A stretch of DNA of 64,000 nucleotides, from positions 1,612,001 through 1,676,000 of the forward strand of contig NZ_JQNL01000001.1 of NCBI RefSeq assembly GCF_000745235.1, in the 5' to 3' direction. Below, one piece after another: positions 8,361 to 16,645 of the stretch. Below the pieces are notes generated by a model that made no database searches, was not told where the DNA came from, and saw only the letters and a list, made by a program, of their open reading frames with translations. This DNA comes from Luteibacter mycovicinus (GTDB lineage Bacteria > Pseudomonadota > Gammaproteobacteria > Xanthomonadales > Rhodanobacteraceae). Position 1 is the first letter of the stretch. The number at the start of each line of letters is the position of its first letter. Both the position numbers and the translations under genes were made by a program.

Positions 8361-8490
8361 CGCAACCCATTCGTGCGCTTTTCTTCAGCCGGGAGCCACC
8401 CCCAGCGCGTATACTCCTGCGGCAACGATAGCCGCCTGGCAAGAGCATGCCACCGCACGTCTCCAACGACCGGATCGGAACCGCCGGCCA

Positions 8491-10332
8491 GTGGCACTGA
8501 CCCTCACTCCTGAAATGATCCTCGTGCTGGGCCTGGTGGGCTTCACCATGCTCATGCTCGTTCTGGAGTGGATCCGGGCCGACATGGTCGCCCTGCTCGT
8601 CGTGGTCACGATCGGCCTCACCGGCCTGATCCCCGGCGACCAGGTCTTCAACGGCTTTGCCGGTAACGCGGTGATCGCCATCATCGCGATCATGATCATG
8701 GGCGCCGGCCTCGACCGCGCCGGCGTGCTCAACCTCACCGCGGCCTTCGTCATGCGCATGGCGCGCGGTGTCGAGTCCCGCCTCGGCGTCGTGATCAACA
8801 GCGTCACCAGCCTGTTCAGCGCCGTGATCCCCAGCCAGGCCCTGGCCGCCCTGATGATTCCCGTGACCAGCCGCCTCTCCGCGCGTACCGGCGTGCCGAT
8901 GTCGCGTCTGCTGCTGCCGATGGCCTTCTGCATCCTGACGGCCACCAACACCACGCTGATCGCCAACTCGCCGCTGATCGTGCTGAACGACCTGATCGCC
9001 AGCGCCAACAGCAACCTGCCGCCCGGCGCGCACACGATCCCCCGATTCGGCCTGTTCAGCGTCACCCCCGTGGGCCTCGTGCTGGCCCTGGTTGGCGTAC
9101 TGTTCTTCTATTTCTTCACCCGCAAGCTGCTGCCCGAGCGCGAAGACGAGCGCCTGAAAGTCACCCCCGGCCGCACCGAGAGCTACTTCGCCGACACCTA
9201 CGGCATCGCCGGCGAGACCGCCGAGCTTACGGTCACGGCGGAGAGCCCGCTGGTCGGTATGAGCATCGGTGAGGCGGAGCAGCTGCACGGTGCCCCGCTG
9301 ATCCTGGCGATCAAGAACGGCAACGAGAGCCGCGTCGCCCCGCCATCGGACCAGATGATCTGGGTCGGTACGGTGCTCGGCGTGCTCGCGCCAAAGGACG
9401 CCATCCAGGCATTCGCCAATAACCAGCTGTGTCGCGTCTCCATGCGCATGCGCCAGCTGGGTGAGCAGTTCAACACCACACGCGCGGGTATTTCCGAAGC
9501 CGTCGTGCCGCCCGGCTCCCGCTTCATCAAGCAGACCGTGGGCGATCTGCGCCTGCGCAAGCGCTTCGGCATCTCCGTGCTGGCGGTCAACCGTGGCGAC
9601 GAGGTGTACCGCGAGGACGTGCGCGCGGTCAGCCTGCGCGCCGGTGACACCCTCGTGCTGCACAGCAAGTGGCGCGACCTGATGCTGGCCGAGGAAGACC
9701 GCGACTTCGTCGTGGTCACCGACATCCCCAAGGAAGAGCAGCGCCCCGGCAAGATCTGGCAGGCGGTGGGTTTCTTCGTGCTGGCCAAGTGCCTGGCCCT
9801 GTTCACCCACCTCGACCTGTCGGTGGCGATGATGACCGGCGCGGTCGGCATGCTGCTCACCGGCGTGCTGAACATGGACGAGGCCTACAAGGCCATCAAC
9901 TGGAAGACGATCTTCGTTACCGCCTGCCTGATTCCCCTCGGCTGGTCGATGGATTCCACGGGCACCGCGTCGTGGCTGGCGCAGGAAGTCCTGGCGATCA
10001 TGGGCGGTGCGCCGCAATGGACGCTGCAGCTGTGCATCGCGGTCCTGACGCTGATGTTCTCTCAGGTCATGTCGAACGTGGGCGCCACCGTGATGATGGT
10101 GCCGCTGGCGATCAGCGTGGCGGTGAGTACGGGGGGAAACCCTTCCGCTTACGCGTTGATCGTCGCCGTGTCGTCGTCCAATACGTTCCTGCTGCCTTCG
10201 GGGCATCCGGCGTTGATGATGGTCGCGGGGCCGGGCGGTTATCGTTCAAAGGACTTTTTGCGGGTCGGGCTGCCGCTGACGTTCCTGGTTCTGGCGATTA
10301 CGCTGGTGGTCGTCAACCTGATGTATCGCTGA
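8491..10332 (+). CDS. SLC13-family permease with two RCK_C (TrkA-C) domains
   Basis: A 613-residue inner-membrane transporter of the divalent anion:Na+ symporter type. The first half holds about five hydrophobic helices. A cytoplasmic insert (about residues 215-400) contains two TrkA_C-like domains, recognised by ELTVTAESPLVGMSIGEAE and VVPPGSRFIKQTVGDLRLR. The second half has another set of helices, with conserved SNVGATVMMVPLAISVA and SNTFLLPSGHPALMMV. The substrate (sulfate, dicarboxylate or other anion) cannot be told from the sequence. The start is GTG at 8491. The gene converges with the Rieske gene on the other strand. Confidence 0.88.
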   Translation: MALTLTPEMILVLGLVGFTMLMLVLEWIRADMVALLVVVTIGLTGLIPGDQVFNGFAGNAVIAIIAIMIMGAGLDRAGVLNLTAAFVMRMARGVESRLGVVINSVTSLFSAVIPSQALAALMIPVTSRLSARTGVPMSRLLLPMAFCILTATNTTLIANSPLIVLNDLIASANSNLPPGAHTIPRFGLFSVTPVGLVLALVGVLFFYFFTRKLLPEREDERLKVTPGRTESYFADTYGIAGETAELTVTAESPLVGMSIGEAEQLHGAPLILAIKNGNESRVAPPSDQMIWVGTVLGVLAPKDAIQAFANNQLCRVSMRMRQLGEQFNTTRAGISEAVVPPGSRFIKQTVGDLRLRKRFGISVLAVNRGDEVYREDVRAVSLRAGDTLVLHSKWRDLMLAEEDRDFVVVTDIPKEEQRPGKIWQAVGFFVLAKCLALFTHLDLSVAMMTGAVGMLLTGVLNMDEAYKAINWKTIFVTACLIPLGWSMDSTGTASWLAQEVLAIMGGAPQWTLQLCIAVLTLMFSQVMSNVGATVMMVPLAISVAVSTGGNPSAYALIVAVSSSNTFLLPSGHPALMMVAGPGGYRSKDFLRVGLPLTFLVLAITLVVVNLMYR

Positions 10333-10358
10333 GCGACGCACCGCGATTACGGCATTTC

Positions 10359-10700
10359 TCAGGCCAGTCGGACTTCCCCGTCGACGACCGACACCGGCAC
10401 CGCACGCAGGCGATCTCCCCGGCATGGCCCGTTGGTGCAGTCACCACTCTCCGCCGTAAACGTCGCCCCATGCGCCGCGCAGATGATCGTGCCATTGCGC
10501 ACCAGGAACTTGCCCGGCGCATAGTCCAGCCGCCGACCCGCATGAGGACAGACGTTGAGGTAGGCGCGGGCCTCCTCCCCCGAGCGGTAGATCAGCAGGG
10601 ACTCGACCTCGCCCTGGATGACGGCCTCGGTTTCGACGGCGTTGCCATCGGGAATGTCCGCCAGCAGGCAGAGGGGAGCGGTGTCGGCGGTAGGAGTCAT
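10359..10700 (-). CDS. Rieske [2Fe-2S] ferredoxin-like protein
   Basis: A 113-residue cytoplasmic protein made only of a Rieske domain. Cluster ligands are visible as CPHAGRRL and CAAHGATF (CxH ... CxxH), followed by GPCRGDRLRAVPV. It resembles NirD-like or dioxygenase-type Rieske ferredoxins rather than the bc1-complex protein, which would carry a membrane anchor. No oxygenase or nitrite reductase neighbour is present, so its redox partner is unknown. The start was chosen at MTPTADTAP, where the domain begins. Confidence 0.87.
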   Translation of the reverse strand: MTPTADTAPLCLLADIPDGNAVETEAVIQGEVESLLIYRSGEEARAYLNVCPHAGRRLDYAPGKFLVRNGTIICAAHGATFTAESGDCTNGPCRGDRLRAVPVSVVDGEVRLA

Positions 10701-10779
10701 GGCACTTGTCTGTGGGGATGGGTTGCCCCAAGGTAAAGGGGAACCACGCATGTCATTGTGCCACACGGATTTTTAACCA

Positions 10780-11067
10780 ATGCGCTTCGTCCTTCCGCCC
10801 ATCCGCCGCTCTCGCAACCCGCTGGTCCGCGCCCTGTCCGTCGTGGCCGGTCTGGCCGTGCTCGGGGTGCTGCTCGTGTTCGGTGTGGTCGTCCTCGGCG
10901 TGCTGCTGGCCGGCGGCCTGGTGTTCCTGGCGGTCCGCCAGTGGAAGCTGGCCCGTGGCGGCGTTCGCCCGGCGCCGCGTCCGGCCGCGGCGCGCGCCAC
11001 GCACGATCCGAACGTGCTCGAAGGCGAGTTCGTCGTGATCCGTCAGGGCGATCCGGTTCACCACTGA
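10780..11067 (+). CDS. Small membrane protein of unknown function
   Basis: A 95-residue protein with a basic N-terminus (about 1-16), one long or two short hydrophobic segments over about residues 20-52, and a basic then acidic soluble tail ending GEFVVIRQGDPVHH. The topology suggests an inner-membrane anchor with a short cytoplasmic tail. I do not recognise the family. Codon use is ordinary for the region and there is no overlap with neighbours, so I take it as real. Confidence 0.65.
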   Translation: MRFVLPPIRRSRNPLVRALSVVAGLAVLGVLLVFGVVVLGVLLAGGLVFLAVRQWKLARGGVRPAPRPAAARATHDPNVLEGEFVVIRQGDPVHH

Positions 11068-11140
11068 GCCACTGCGCAAGAAACGGATGGTGACGGTCGT
11101 CGCGTCCGCCTACGCTGGCCTTCAATGACAGGAGGCCCCG

Positions 11141-12019
11141 ATGAAAGCCCTGGTTCAGACCATCCGCCCCGCCGCCGACGATCCGCTCGACCGCGTCCGT
11201 GCCGCGCTGGAGCGAGATGACGCGCCCAGCGATCTGGCCAGCCTGGCGACGATCGCCGGGCTCAGCCCCACGCATCTGCAACGCGCCTTCCGGCGCCGGT
11301 TTGGCGTCAGCCCGGCCGAGTACGCCCGCGCCCGCCGTTTCGGCCAGCTCCGCGATGCGCTTCGCGAAGGATCGGCCGTGACCGATGCGGTCTACCAGGC
11401 CGGTTTCGGCTCGGGCAGCCGCGTCTACGAGGAAAGCGACCGCCGGCTGGGCATGACCCCGGCGAGCTACCGGGCCGGCGGTGCGGGCGCCTCCATTCGC
11501 TACACCACGACGGGTACCCCGCTCGGCCGGCTGCTCGTCGCCACCACGGCGAAGGGCATCTGTGCCGTGACGCTCGGTGCCGACGATGAGGCGCTGGAAA
11601 CGCGACTGGCCGTCGAATTCCCGCTCGCCGACCGGGAACGCGTCGACGAGGGACGCGACGAATGGCTGGACGCCGTGATCGGCCGGGTCACCCGCGAGCT
11701 GGGCTGGGAAAGGGGCGCCGCCCCCGACATGCCGCCACTCGATATCGCCGCGACCGCCTTTCAGTGGCGCGTCTGGGAAGCGCTGACCCGGATACCGCTC
11801 GGCGAGACCCTCAGCTACGGCGAGCTCGCCGCCAGACTTGGCGTGCCGAAGGCGGCACGTGCGATCGGACGCGCCTGCGGCAGCAACAAGCTGGCGCTGC
11901 TGGTGCCCTGCCATCGCATCATCCGCGAAGACGGCAGCCTCGGCGGGTGGCGCTGGGGAATGGAGATCAAGCAGCAGTTGCTCGCCACCGAACGTGCCAT
12001 GAGCGCCGCTCAAGGCTGA
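11141..12019 (+). CDS. Ada-like regulator/O6-methylguanine-DNA methyltransferase lacking the Ada zinc domain
   Basis: A 292-residue fusion of an AraC-type helix-turn-helix region (about 15-105; LATIAGLSPTHLQRAFRRRF, then AVYQAGFGSGSRVYEES) and a suicide O6-alkylguanine methyltransferase domain. The active-site motif is LVPCHRII, with acceptor Cys near residue 257. Full-length Ada has an extra N-terminal zinc domain whose Cys38 senses methyl-phosphotriesters. That domain is absent here, since the protein starts about 15 residues before the HTH. A good ribosome binding site (CAGGAGG) precedes the ATG, so the short form is the real product. It should still repair O6-methylguanine, but it cannot be switched on in the classical way. 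Confidence 0.88.
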   Translation: MKALVQTIRPAADDPLDRVRAALERDDAPSDLASLATIAGLSPTHLQRAFRRRFGVSPAEYARARRFGQLRDALREGSAVTDAVYQAGFGSGSRVYEESDRRLGMTPASYRAGGAGASIRYTTTGTPLGRLLVATTAKGICAVTLGADDEALETRLAVEFPLADRERVDEGRDEWLDAVIGRVTRELGWERGAAPDMPPLDIAATAFQWRVWEALTRIPLGETLSYGELAARLGVPKAARAIGRACGSNKLALLVPCHRIIREDGSLGGWRWGMEIKQQLLATERAMSAAQG

Positions 12020-12112
12020 CCCTCGAAGGTTTCGCTACCAAGGCCAGGACGGCGGCGATATCTTTCGTGATTCGCGCCGCATCTTGCGACGCGTGCCTGC
12101 CCCGGGTTCCCC

Positions 12113-13027
12113 ATGTCCGACGCCGTGTGTACCGCAAAAAAAATCCCCGCCACCACGCTGGCCGCCGCGCGCTGGCTGGTGCCGCTATCGCTGATGTCGA
12201 TGTACCTGATCTGGGGTTCCACCTATCTGGGCATCCGCTATGCGCTGGTCAGCTATCCGCCCTTCCTGATGGCGGCGATCCGTTTCGCCATCGCCGGCGT
12301 GCTGATGTTCACCGTCCTGCGCGTGCGCGGTGTCGCCTTGCCGACCCCGCGACAGTGGCGGAACGCCGCCATCGTCGGCACGCTGTTGCTCGCCGGCGGT
12401 AACGGGCTGGTCTGTTTCGCCGAACAGTCGGTCAGCTCGGGCATCGCCGCCGTCGCGGTGGCCAGCATGCCGCTGTTCGCCGCGGTCTTCGGCGGCCTCT
12501 ATCGTGAATGGCCCACGCGCGGCGAAACCGTCGGTCTGCTGCTGGGCTTCATCGGCGTGGTCGTGCTCAACCTGGGCGCCGGGTTGTCGGGCTCGCCGAT
12601 CGGCGCGATCGCGTTGATCTGCGCCGCCATGGCCTGGGCCTTCGGCTCGGTGTGGTCCAAGCGTCAGGACATGCCGGCCGGCCCCATGAACACCGCCGCG
12701 CAGATGCTCTGTGCCAGCGTCTCGCTGGCGATCCTCGCGATGCTGCATGGCGAGCGCTTCCCCGCGCACCCGCAGCTGGGCGCCACCCTCGCGCTTGGTT
12801 ATCTGATCGTGTTCGGCTCGATCATCGCGTTCAGCGCGTATCTCTACGTACTGAAGACCGTTCGCCCTGCCCTGGCCACCAGCTATGCCTACGTGAACCC
12901 GCCCGTGGCGGTGCTGTTCGGCGTCGCCATCGCCGGTGAGCACGTGGGCACGTTCGACCTGGCGGGCATGGCGATCATCCTCGTCGGTGTCGGCATCATC
13001 ACCATGATGCGGACCCGCAAGGCCTGA
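12113..13027 (+). CDS. EamA-family (DMT) transporter, YedA-like
   Basis: A 304-residue inner-membrane protein with about ten helices arranged as two EamA repeats. Family features are LMSMYLIWGSTYLGIRYA at the start, ISFAEQS-like LVCFAEQSVSSGIAAVA mid-repeat, and ATSYAYVNPPVAVLFG in the second repeat. Members export amino acids or metabolites; the substrate is unknown. The start at MSDAVCTAKK gives a normal cytoplasmic N-terminus. It follows the ada-like gene by about 90 bases on the same strand. Confidence 0.88.
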   Translation: MSDAVCTAKKIPATTLAAARWLVPLSLMSMYLIWGSTYLGIRYALVSYPPFLMAAIRFAIAGVLMFTVLRVRGVALPTPRQWRNAAIVGTLLLAGGNGLVCFAEQSVSSGIAAVAVASMPLFAAVFGGLYREWPTRGETVGLLLGFIGVVVLNLGAGLSGSPIGAIALICAAMAWAFGSVWSKRQDMPAGPMNTAAQMLCASVSLAILAMLHGERFPAHPQLGATLALGYLIVFGSIIAFSAYLYVLKTVRPALATSYAYVNPPVAVLFGVAIAGEHVGTFDLAGMAIILVGVGIITMMRTRKA

Positions 13028-13111
13028 GACGCCCCGGCAAGTGTGACGCAGGTCTCGTCCCGGGCCTGCGCGCCGATTTTTGAGAATTATTCGATGTCCG
13101 CGAATCTCAAG

Positions 13112-13141
13112 CCCACCTAGGCTGCTTTTCTCTTAGGTGGG
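13112..13141 (+). promoter_or_regulatory. Hairpin covering the ribosome binding site of the next gene
   Basis: The 8-bp arms CCCACCTA (13112-13119) and TAGGTGGG (13134-13141) are exactly complementary across a 14-base pyrimidine-rich loop. The right arm contains the AGGTGGG Shine-Dalgarno of the ATG at 13150. If transcribed, the hairpin would hide the site, so it is a candidate for translational control by temperature, a protein or a small RNA. Confidence 0.4.
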
Positions 13142-13149
13142 AGCGCGGT

Positions 13150-13419
13150 ATGACGGGCAGTCTGACCAATCCGACACAACGAACCCATCGGCGGCGGCTA
13201 TGCATGGCGCGCGGCGCGACGGTACTGGGCATCGGCGTGGCCGCCATCGCGTCATGCCAGCGCTTCCGGGCCGACACCGAATCGATGTACGCCGATCTCG
13301 ACACCTGCGAGGAACGGGGCGGCCGCTGGGACGTCGACCGCGCTCGCTGCGCGATCGACGTCGTCCTGGCGGACCACCCGCAACTGACCGACGACGCGCT
13401 TCCACCGGATGCGCCGTGA
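13150..13419 (+). CDS. Small Cys-containing protein, possibly exported
   Basis: An 89-residue protein with a basic N-terminus, a short hydrophobic stretch (GATVLGIGVAAIAS) ending at Cys-Gln, and a soluble tail holding CEERGGRWDVDRARC. The hydrophobic run followed by SC would suit a lipoprotein, but the basic leader is longer than usual. Two spaced cysteines in CEERGGRWDxxxxxC recall small periplasmic disulfide proteins. It has a good ribosome binding site. It converges with the permease gene, whose stop lies five bases away. The family is not recognised. Confidence 0.5.
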   Translation: MTGSLTNPTQRTHRRRLCMARGATVLGIGVAAIASCQRFRADTESMYADLDTCEERGGRWDVDRARCAIDVVLADHPQLTDDALPPDAP

Positions 13420-13423
13420 GAAA

Positions 13424-14746
13424 TCAGAGCTCGCGCAACGCGGTGGTCACGGGCACCCGGGCGGCACGCAAGGCGGGGAACAGGCCGCCGATAAAACCGA
13501 TCGCCAACGCCCATTTGATCCCCGTCCACAGGAGCGCGGCGCTCACGTGGAACCGGAACACCACCTGGCTGAAGTTCGCCCCGAGCGTCGACGCCGTGTA
13601 GCCATTGAAGACGATCCACACGATGCCCGCACCGATCACGCCGCCGAGCAACGCCAGCAACATCGTCTCCAGCATCACCGACACCACGACCGGTATCCCG
13701 CGAAAGCCGATCGCACGTAATGTGGCGATCTCGCGAGCCCGGGCCTGGATCGCGGCGAACATCGTATTGAGCGCGCCGAACACGGCACCGATCGCCATGA
13801 TGATGCCCACCGTGATACCGACCGCACGCAGCACCCTGGTCAGGCCTTCGGACTGCTTGCTGAAGTATTCCTGCGTCGTACTGACGTCGACCTTCAGGCG
13901 CGGATCGCCAGCCAGCGACGCCTTGAAGGTGTCGAATGCCGCGGGCGAATCCAGCATGACCGTCACCGACTGCACGCTGCTGCCACGCCGGTAGGCCGAG
14001 GCGACGCTCTGCGTATCGCCCCACAGTTCCGATTCCAGCACGTCGTTCGACACGAACTCACCCACCACGGTCCAGGTCTGTCCCGCGAGGCGGATGCTCC
14101 TGCCGACATCGAGGCCCGCGAACTGCCCCCGCGCGCCCTTGCCGACGATGAGCTCACGCAGCCCCGGAGTGAACTTGCGCCCCTCGACGATCTTCACCTG
14201 ATCGCGCAGCGACCACACGTCAGCGCTGACGCCACGGATGGGCACATTGGAATCGCTGCCGGGATCGCTCTTGCGTGGCAGGTTGGCGACGACGACGAGT
14301 TCGCCCGAGGCGATCGGCCGGCCCTGGGCATCTTTCTTCACACCGGGCGCCTGCATCACCACGTTGGCGCTGTCGCGATCGAGGATGGAATTGAGCTCCG
14401 CCTGCGAGCCGCCGCGCAAGACGATGGCCGTCCGGTCGTTACCCGTGGAGCGCAGGGTTTCGGCGAAACCATCGCTCATCGCCAGCATGGCGACGAGTAC
14501 GCCCACCACGCCCGCGATGCCCACCACCACCACCGATGACGAGCCGAGCCGCTGAACCACCGTGGCGAGTCCCACGCGAGTCACCTGCCAGGTCTGTCGT
14601 CCGCGACGGGTCAGCGCCATCCACAGCGCGAACACGACGGCGATGGCGACGATGCCCTGCCAGGGCAACGCGATCCAGACGACGAGGAACGCGGCGACGA
14701 TCAGCAGGGTCAGCAGGCCGAACCCGAACTTCTTCATGCGTTTCAT
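13424..14746 (-). CDS. ABC transporter permease (MacB/FtsX fold)
   Basis: A 440-residue inner-membrane permease. Two N-terminal hydrophobic segments and another at about 60-90 are followed by a large periplasmic MacB_PCD-like domain (about 90-310). Three helices typical of FtsX permeases follow: VGITVGIIMAIGAVFGALNTM, then LATLRAIGF-type IATLRAIGFRGIPVVVSVM, then the C-terminal pair. It is the last gene of a four-gene exporter operon, 11 bases after the sister permease. The longer-than-usual N-terminus (an extra helix pair) distinguishes it from that permease. The exported substrate is unknown. Confidence 0.88.
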   Translation of the reverse strand: MKRMKKFGFGLLTLLIVAAFLVVWIALPWQGIVAIAVVFALWMALTRRGRQTWQVTRVGLATVVQRLGSSSVVVVGIAGVVGVLVAMLAMSDGFAETLRSTGNDRTAIVLRGGSQAELNSILDRDSANVVMQAPGVKKDAQGRPIASGELVVVANLPRKSDPGSDSNVPIRGVSADVWSLRDQVKIVEGRKFTPGLRELIVGKGARGQFAGLDVGRSIRLAGQTWTVVGEFVSNDVLESELWGDTQSVASAYRRGSSVQSVTVMLDSPAAFDTFKASLAGDPRLKVDVSTTQEYFSKQSEGLTRVLRAVGITVGIIMAIGAVFGALNTMFAAIQARAREIATLRAIGFRGIPVVVSVMLETMLLALLGGVIGAGIVWIVFNGYTASTLGANFSQVVFRFHVSAALLWTGIKWALAIGFIGGLFPALRAARVPVTTALREL

Positions 14747-14757
14747 GGTGAGTTCCT

Positions 14758-15924
14758 TCAGCGCCCGGCGAGCGCGTCGACGATGTTGAGGCGCATGGCA
14801 CGGAGGGCGGGCAAGGCACCGACGAGGGCGCCGATCACCACCATCAGCACGAGGCCGAGAATCCAGGTCTGGGTACCGATGGGTGGCAGATTGAGCATGC
14901 CGCCGCTGCCCTTCGCCACGATCGGCACCACGATGCCGGCCAGCGCCAGGCCCAGCACGCCGCCGAGCACCAGCAACAGGATGCCTTCCGCCAGCACCAT
15001 GCCGAGGACGCTGTGGCTGGAGAAGCCGATGGTCTTCAGCACGGCCAGCTCATGGGTTCGCTCACGCACGGCCTGCGCCATCGTGTTGCCGGTAAGCAGG
15101 ATCAGCGTAAAGAACACCGCGCCCATGATCGCCGACACGATCAGCCCGATATCGCCGAGCTGTTTGGCGAACGATGCGTTGAACGCCTGCTCGGTCTGCG
15201 TCTTGGTCTCGTGGTCGGAGTTGGCGGAGAGCGCGTCGATGGCCCTGGCGACGCTGTCCGCCTTGTCCGCCGAGGTCAGCTGCACCGCGTACCAGCCTGC
15301 CGTCGTACCGACGCTCTGAAATGCGTTGGCGTCTTCGAAATACTTGTGATGGAAGAAGAACTGCTGGTCCGTACCGTTCGCCGCGCCCTTGGCCGGCTTG
15401 TAGATGCCGACGATATCGAAAGGCCAGGTCTTGTCGCCGTTGCGCTGCGGGAAGATCGTCGACTGCAGCGGCACCTTGTCGCCGATCTTCCAGCCGAAGC
15501 GTTTCGCCAGCGCTTCACCGACCACCGCGCCGGTACGGGTGTTTTCGTAGACCTTGCGCTGGTCCGCGGGCAGTTCGATCTCACGATAGATGTCGAGGTA
15601 ATTCTCGCTGACGGCAAAGCTCAGCACGAAGTTCTTCGGATCCTGATAGATGCCGCCGAACCAGTTGGCGGCGGCCACGGCCTTCACCCCGGGAATCGCC
15701 TGTATGCGTGTGGAAAGGCTCGCCGGCAGCGACTGGATGATCGAATACTTCGACGTGGTGATGAGGCGATCCACGCCGACGACGCTGTCGCCCGAGGCGA
15801 ACGCGGCACGTGTCGCGTCCAGCATGCCGAACAACAGGAATGTCGCCAGGATCGACACCAGGGTGAAGAAGGTACGCGTCTTGCGCCGGAACAACGCGGC
15901 CCAGATCAGATGCATGTATTTCAT
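14758..15924 (-). CDS. ABC transporter permease (MacB/FtsX fold)
   Basis: A 388-residue permease with the standard arrangement: one N-terminal helix (FFTLVSILATFLLFGML), a periplasmic domain of about 200 residues, and three C-terminal helices beginning LGDIGLIVSAIMGAVFFTLI. The conserved HELAVLKTIGFSSHSVLGMV coupling region is present, and the end is LPALRAMRLNIVDALAG. With the neighbouring permease it would form a heterodimeric membrane core. Its start lies 14 bases after the ATPase gene, so they are cotranscribed. Confidence 0.9.
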   Translation of the reverse strand: MKYMHLIWAALFRRKTRTFFTLVSILATFLLFGMLDATRAAFASGDSVVGVDRLITTSKYSIIQSLPASLSTRIQAIPGVKAVAAANWFGGIYQDPKNFVLSFAVSENYLDIYREIELPADQRKVYENTRTGAVVGEALAKRFGWKIGDKVPLQSTIFPQRNGDKTWPFDIVGIYKPAKGAANGTDQQFFFHHKYFEDANAFQSVGTTAGWYAVQLTSADKADSVARAIDALSANSDHETKTQTEQAFNASFAKQLGDIGLIVSAIMGAVFFTLILLTGNTMAQAVRERTHELAVLKTIGFSSHSVLGMVLAEGILLLVLGGVLGLALAGIVVPIVAKGSGGMLNLPPIGTQTWILGLVLMVVIGALVGALPALRAMRLNIVDALAGR

Positions 15925-15938
15925 GCGGGCGTCCTCGG

Positions 15939-16625
15939 TCAGGCCACGGCTTGTCCGACAAGGCTGCCCTTGTCGAGATGCAGGGTATGGTTGGCGTACT
16001 CGGCCGCCTTCGGATCGTGCGTCACCATCACGATCGTTTTGCCGTGCTCGCGATTGAGTTCGCGCAGAAGACCGAGGATCTCCTCGGCCGACTGGCGATC
16101 CAGATCGCCGGTCGGCTCGTCGCAGACCAGCAGCGTGGGATCGGAAACGATCGCGCGTGCGATCGCGACGCGCTGTTGCTGACCGCCGGAGAGTTCGGAC
16201 GGCTTGTGTGACGAACGATCCGCCAGGCCGACCAGCTGCAGCGCGATCGACGCGTTCTGCCTGCGCTGCGCGGCGGAAAGTCGGGTCAGCAGCAGCGGCA
16301 GTTCCACATTGCGCTGCGCGGTCAGCATCGGCATCAGGTTGTAGAACTGGAAAACGAAGCCCACGTGCGCCGCGCGCCAGCGAGCCAGCGCACCGGCACC
16401 CAGCCGGTCGATGCGGTCCCCGGCCACCGCGATGCTGCCACCCGACGGTGTGTCGAGACCGCCGATGAGATTGAGCAACGTGGTTTTGCCGGAGCCCGAC
16501 GGTCCCATCAGCGCGAGGAAGTCGCCTTCCTCGATCTTCAGGTTCACGCCATGCAGCACCTCGACCTTCTGCCGGCCGCGCTCATAGACCTTGGAAAGAT
16601 CCTGGATGTCGATCAGGGTAGCCAT
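15939..16625 (-). CDS. ABC transporter ATP-binding protein (LolD/MacB type)
   Basis: A 228-residue ATPase with Walker A GPSGSGKTT, the signature LSGGQQQRVAIARA, Walker B LLVCDEPTGDLD and switch His in VMVTHDP. The family tags FVFQFYNLMPMLTA and NVELPL place it in the LolD/MacB group that powers FtsX-fold permeases. It is the second gene of the operon, between the adaptor and the two permeases. Confidence 0.94.
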   Translation of the reverse strand: MATLIDIQDLSKVYERGRQKVEVLHGVNLKIEEGDFLALMGPSGSGKTTLLNLIGGLDTPSGGSIAVAGDRIDRLGAGALARWRAAHVGFVFQFYNLMPMLTAQRNVELPLLLTRLSAAQRRQNASIALQLVGLADRSSHKPSELSGGQQQRVAIARAIVSDPTLLVCDEPTGDLDRQSAEEILGLLRELNREHGKTIVMVTHDPKAAEYANHTLHLDKGSLVGQAVA

Positions 16626-16645
16626 GGGACGTGTCTCCTTGCGTA

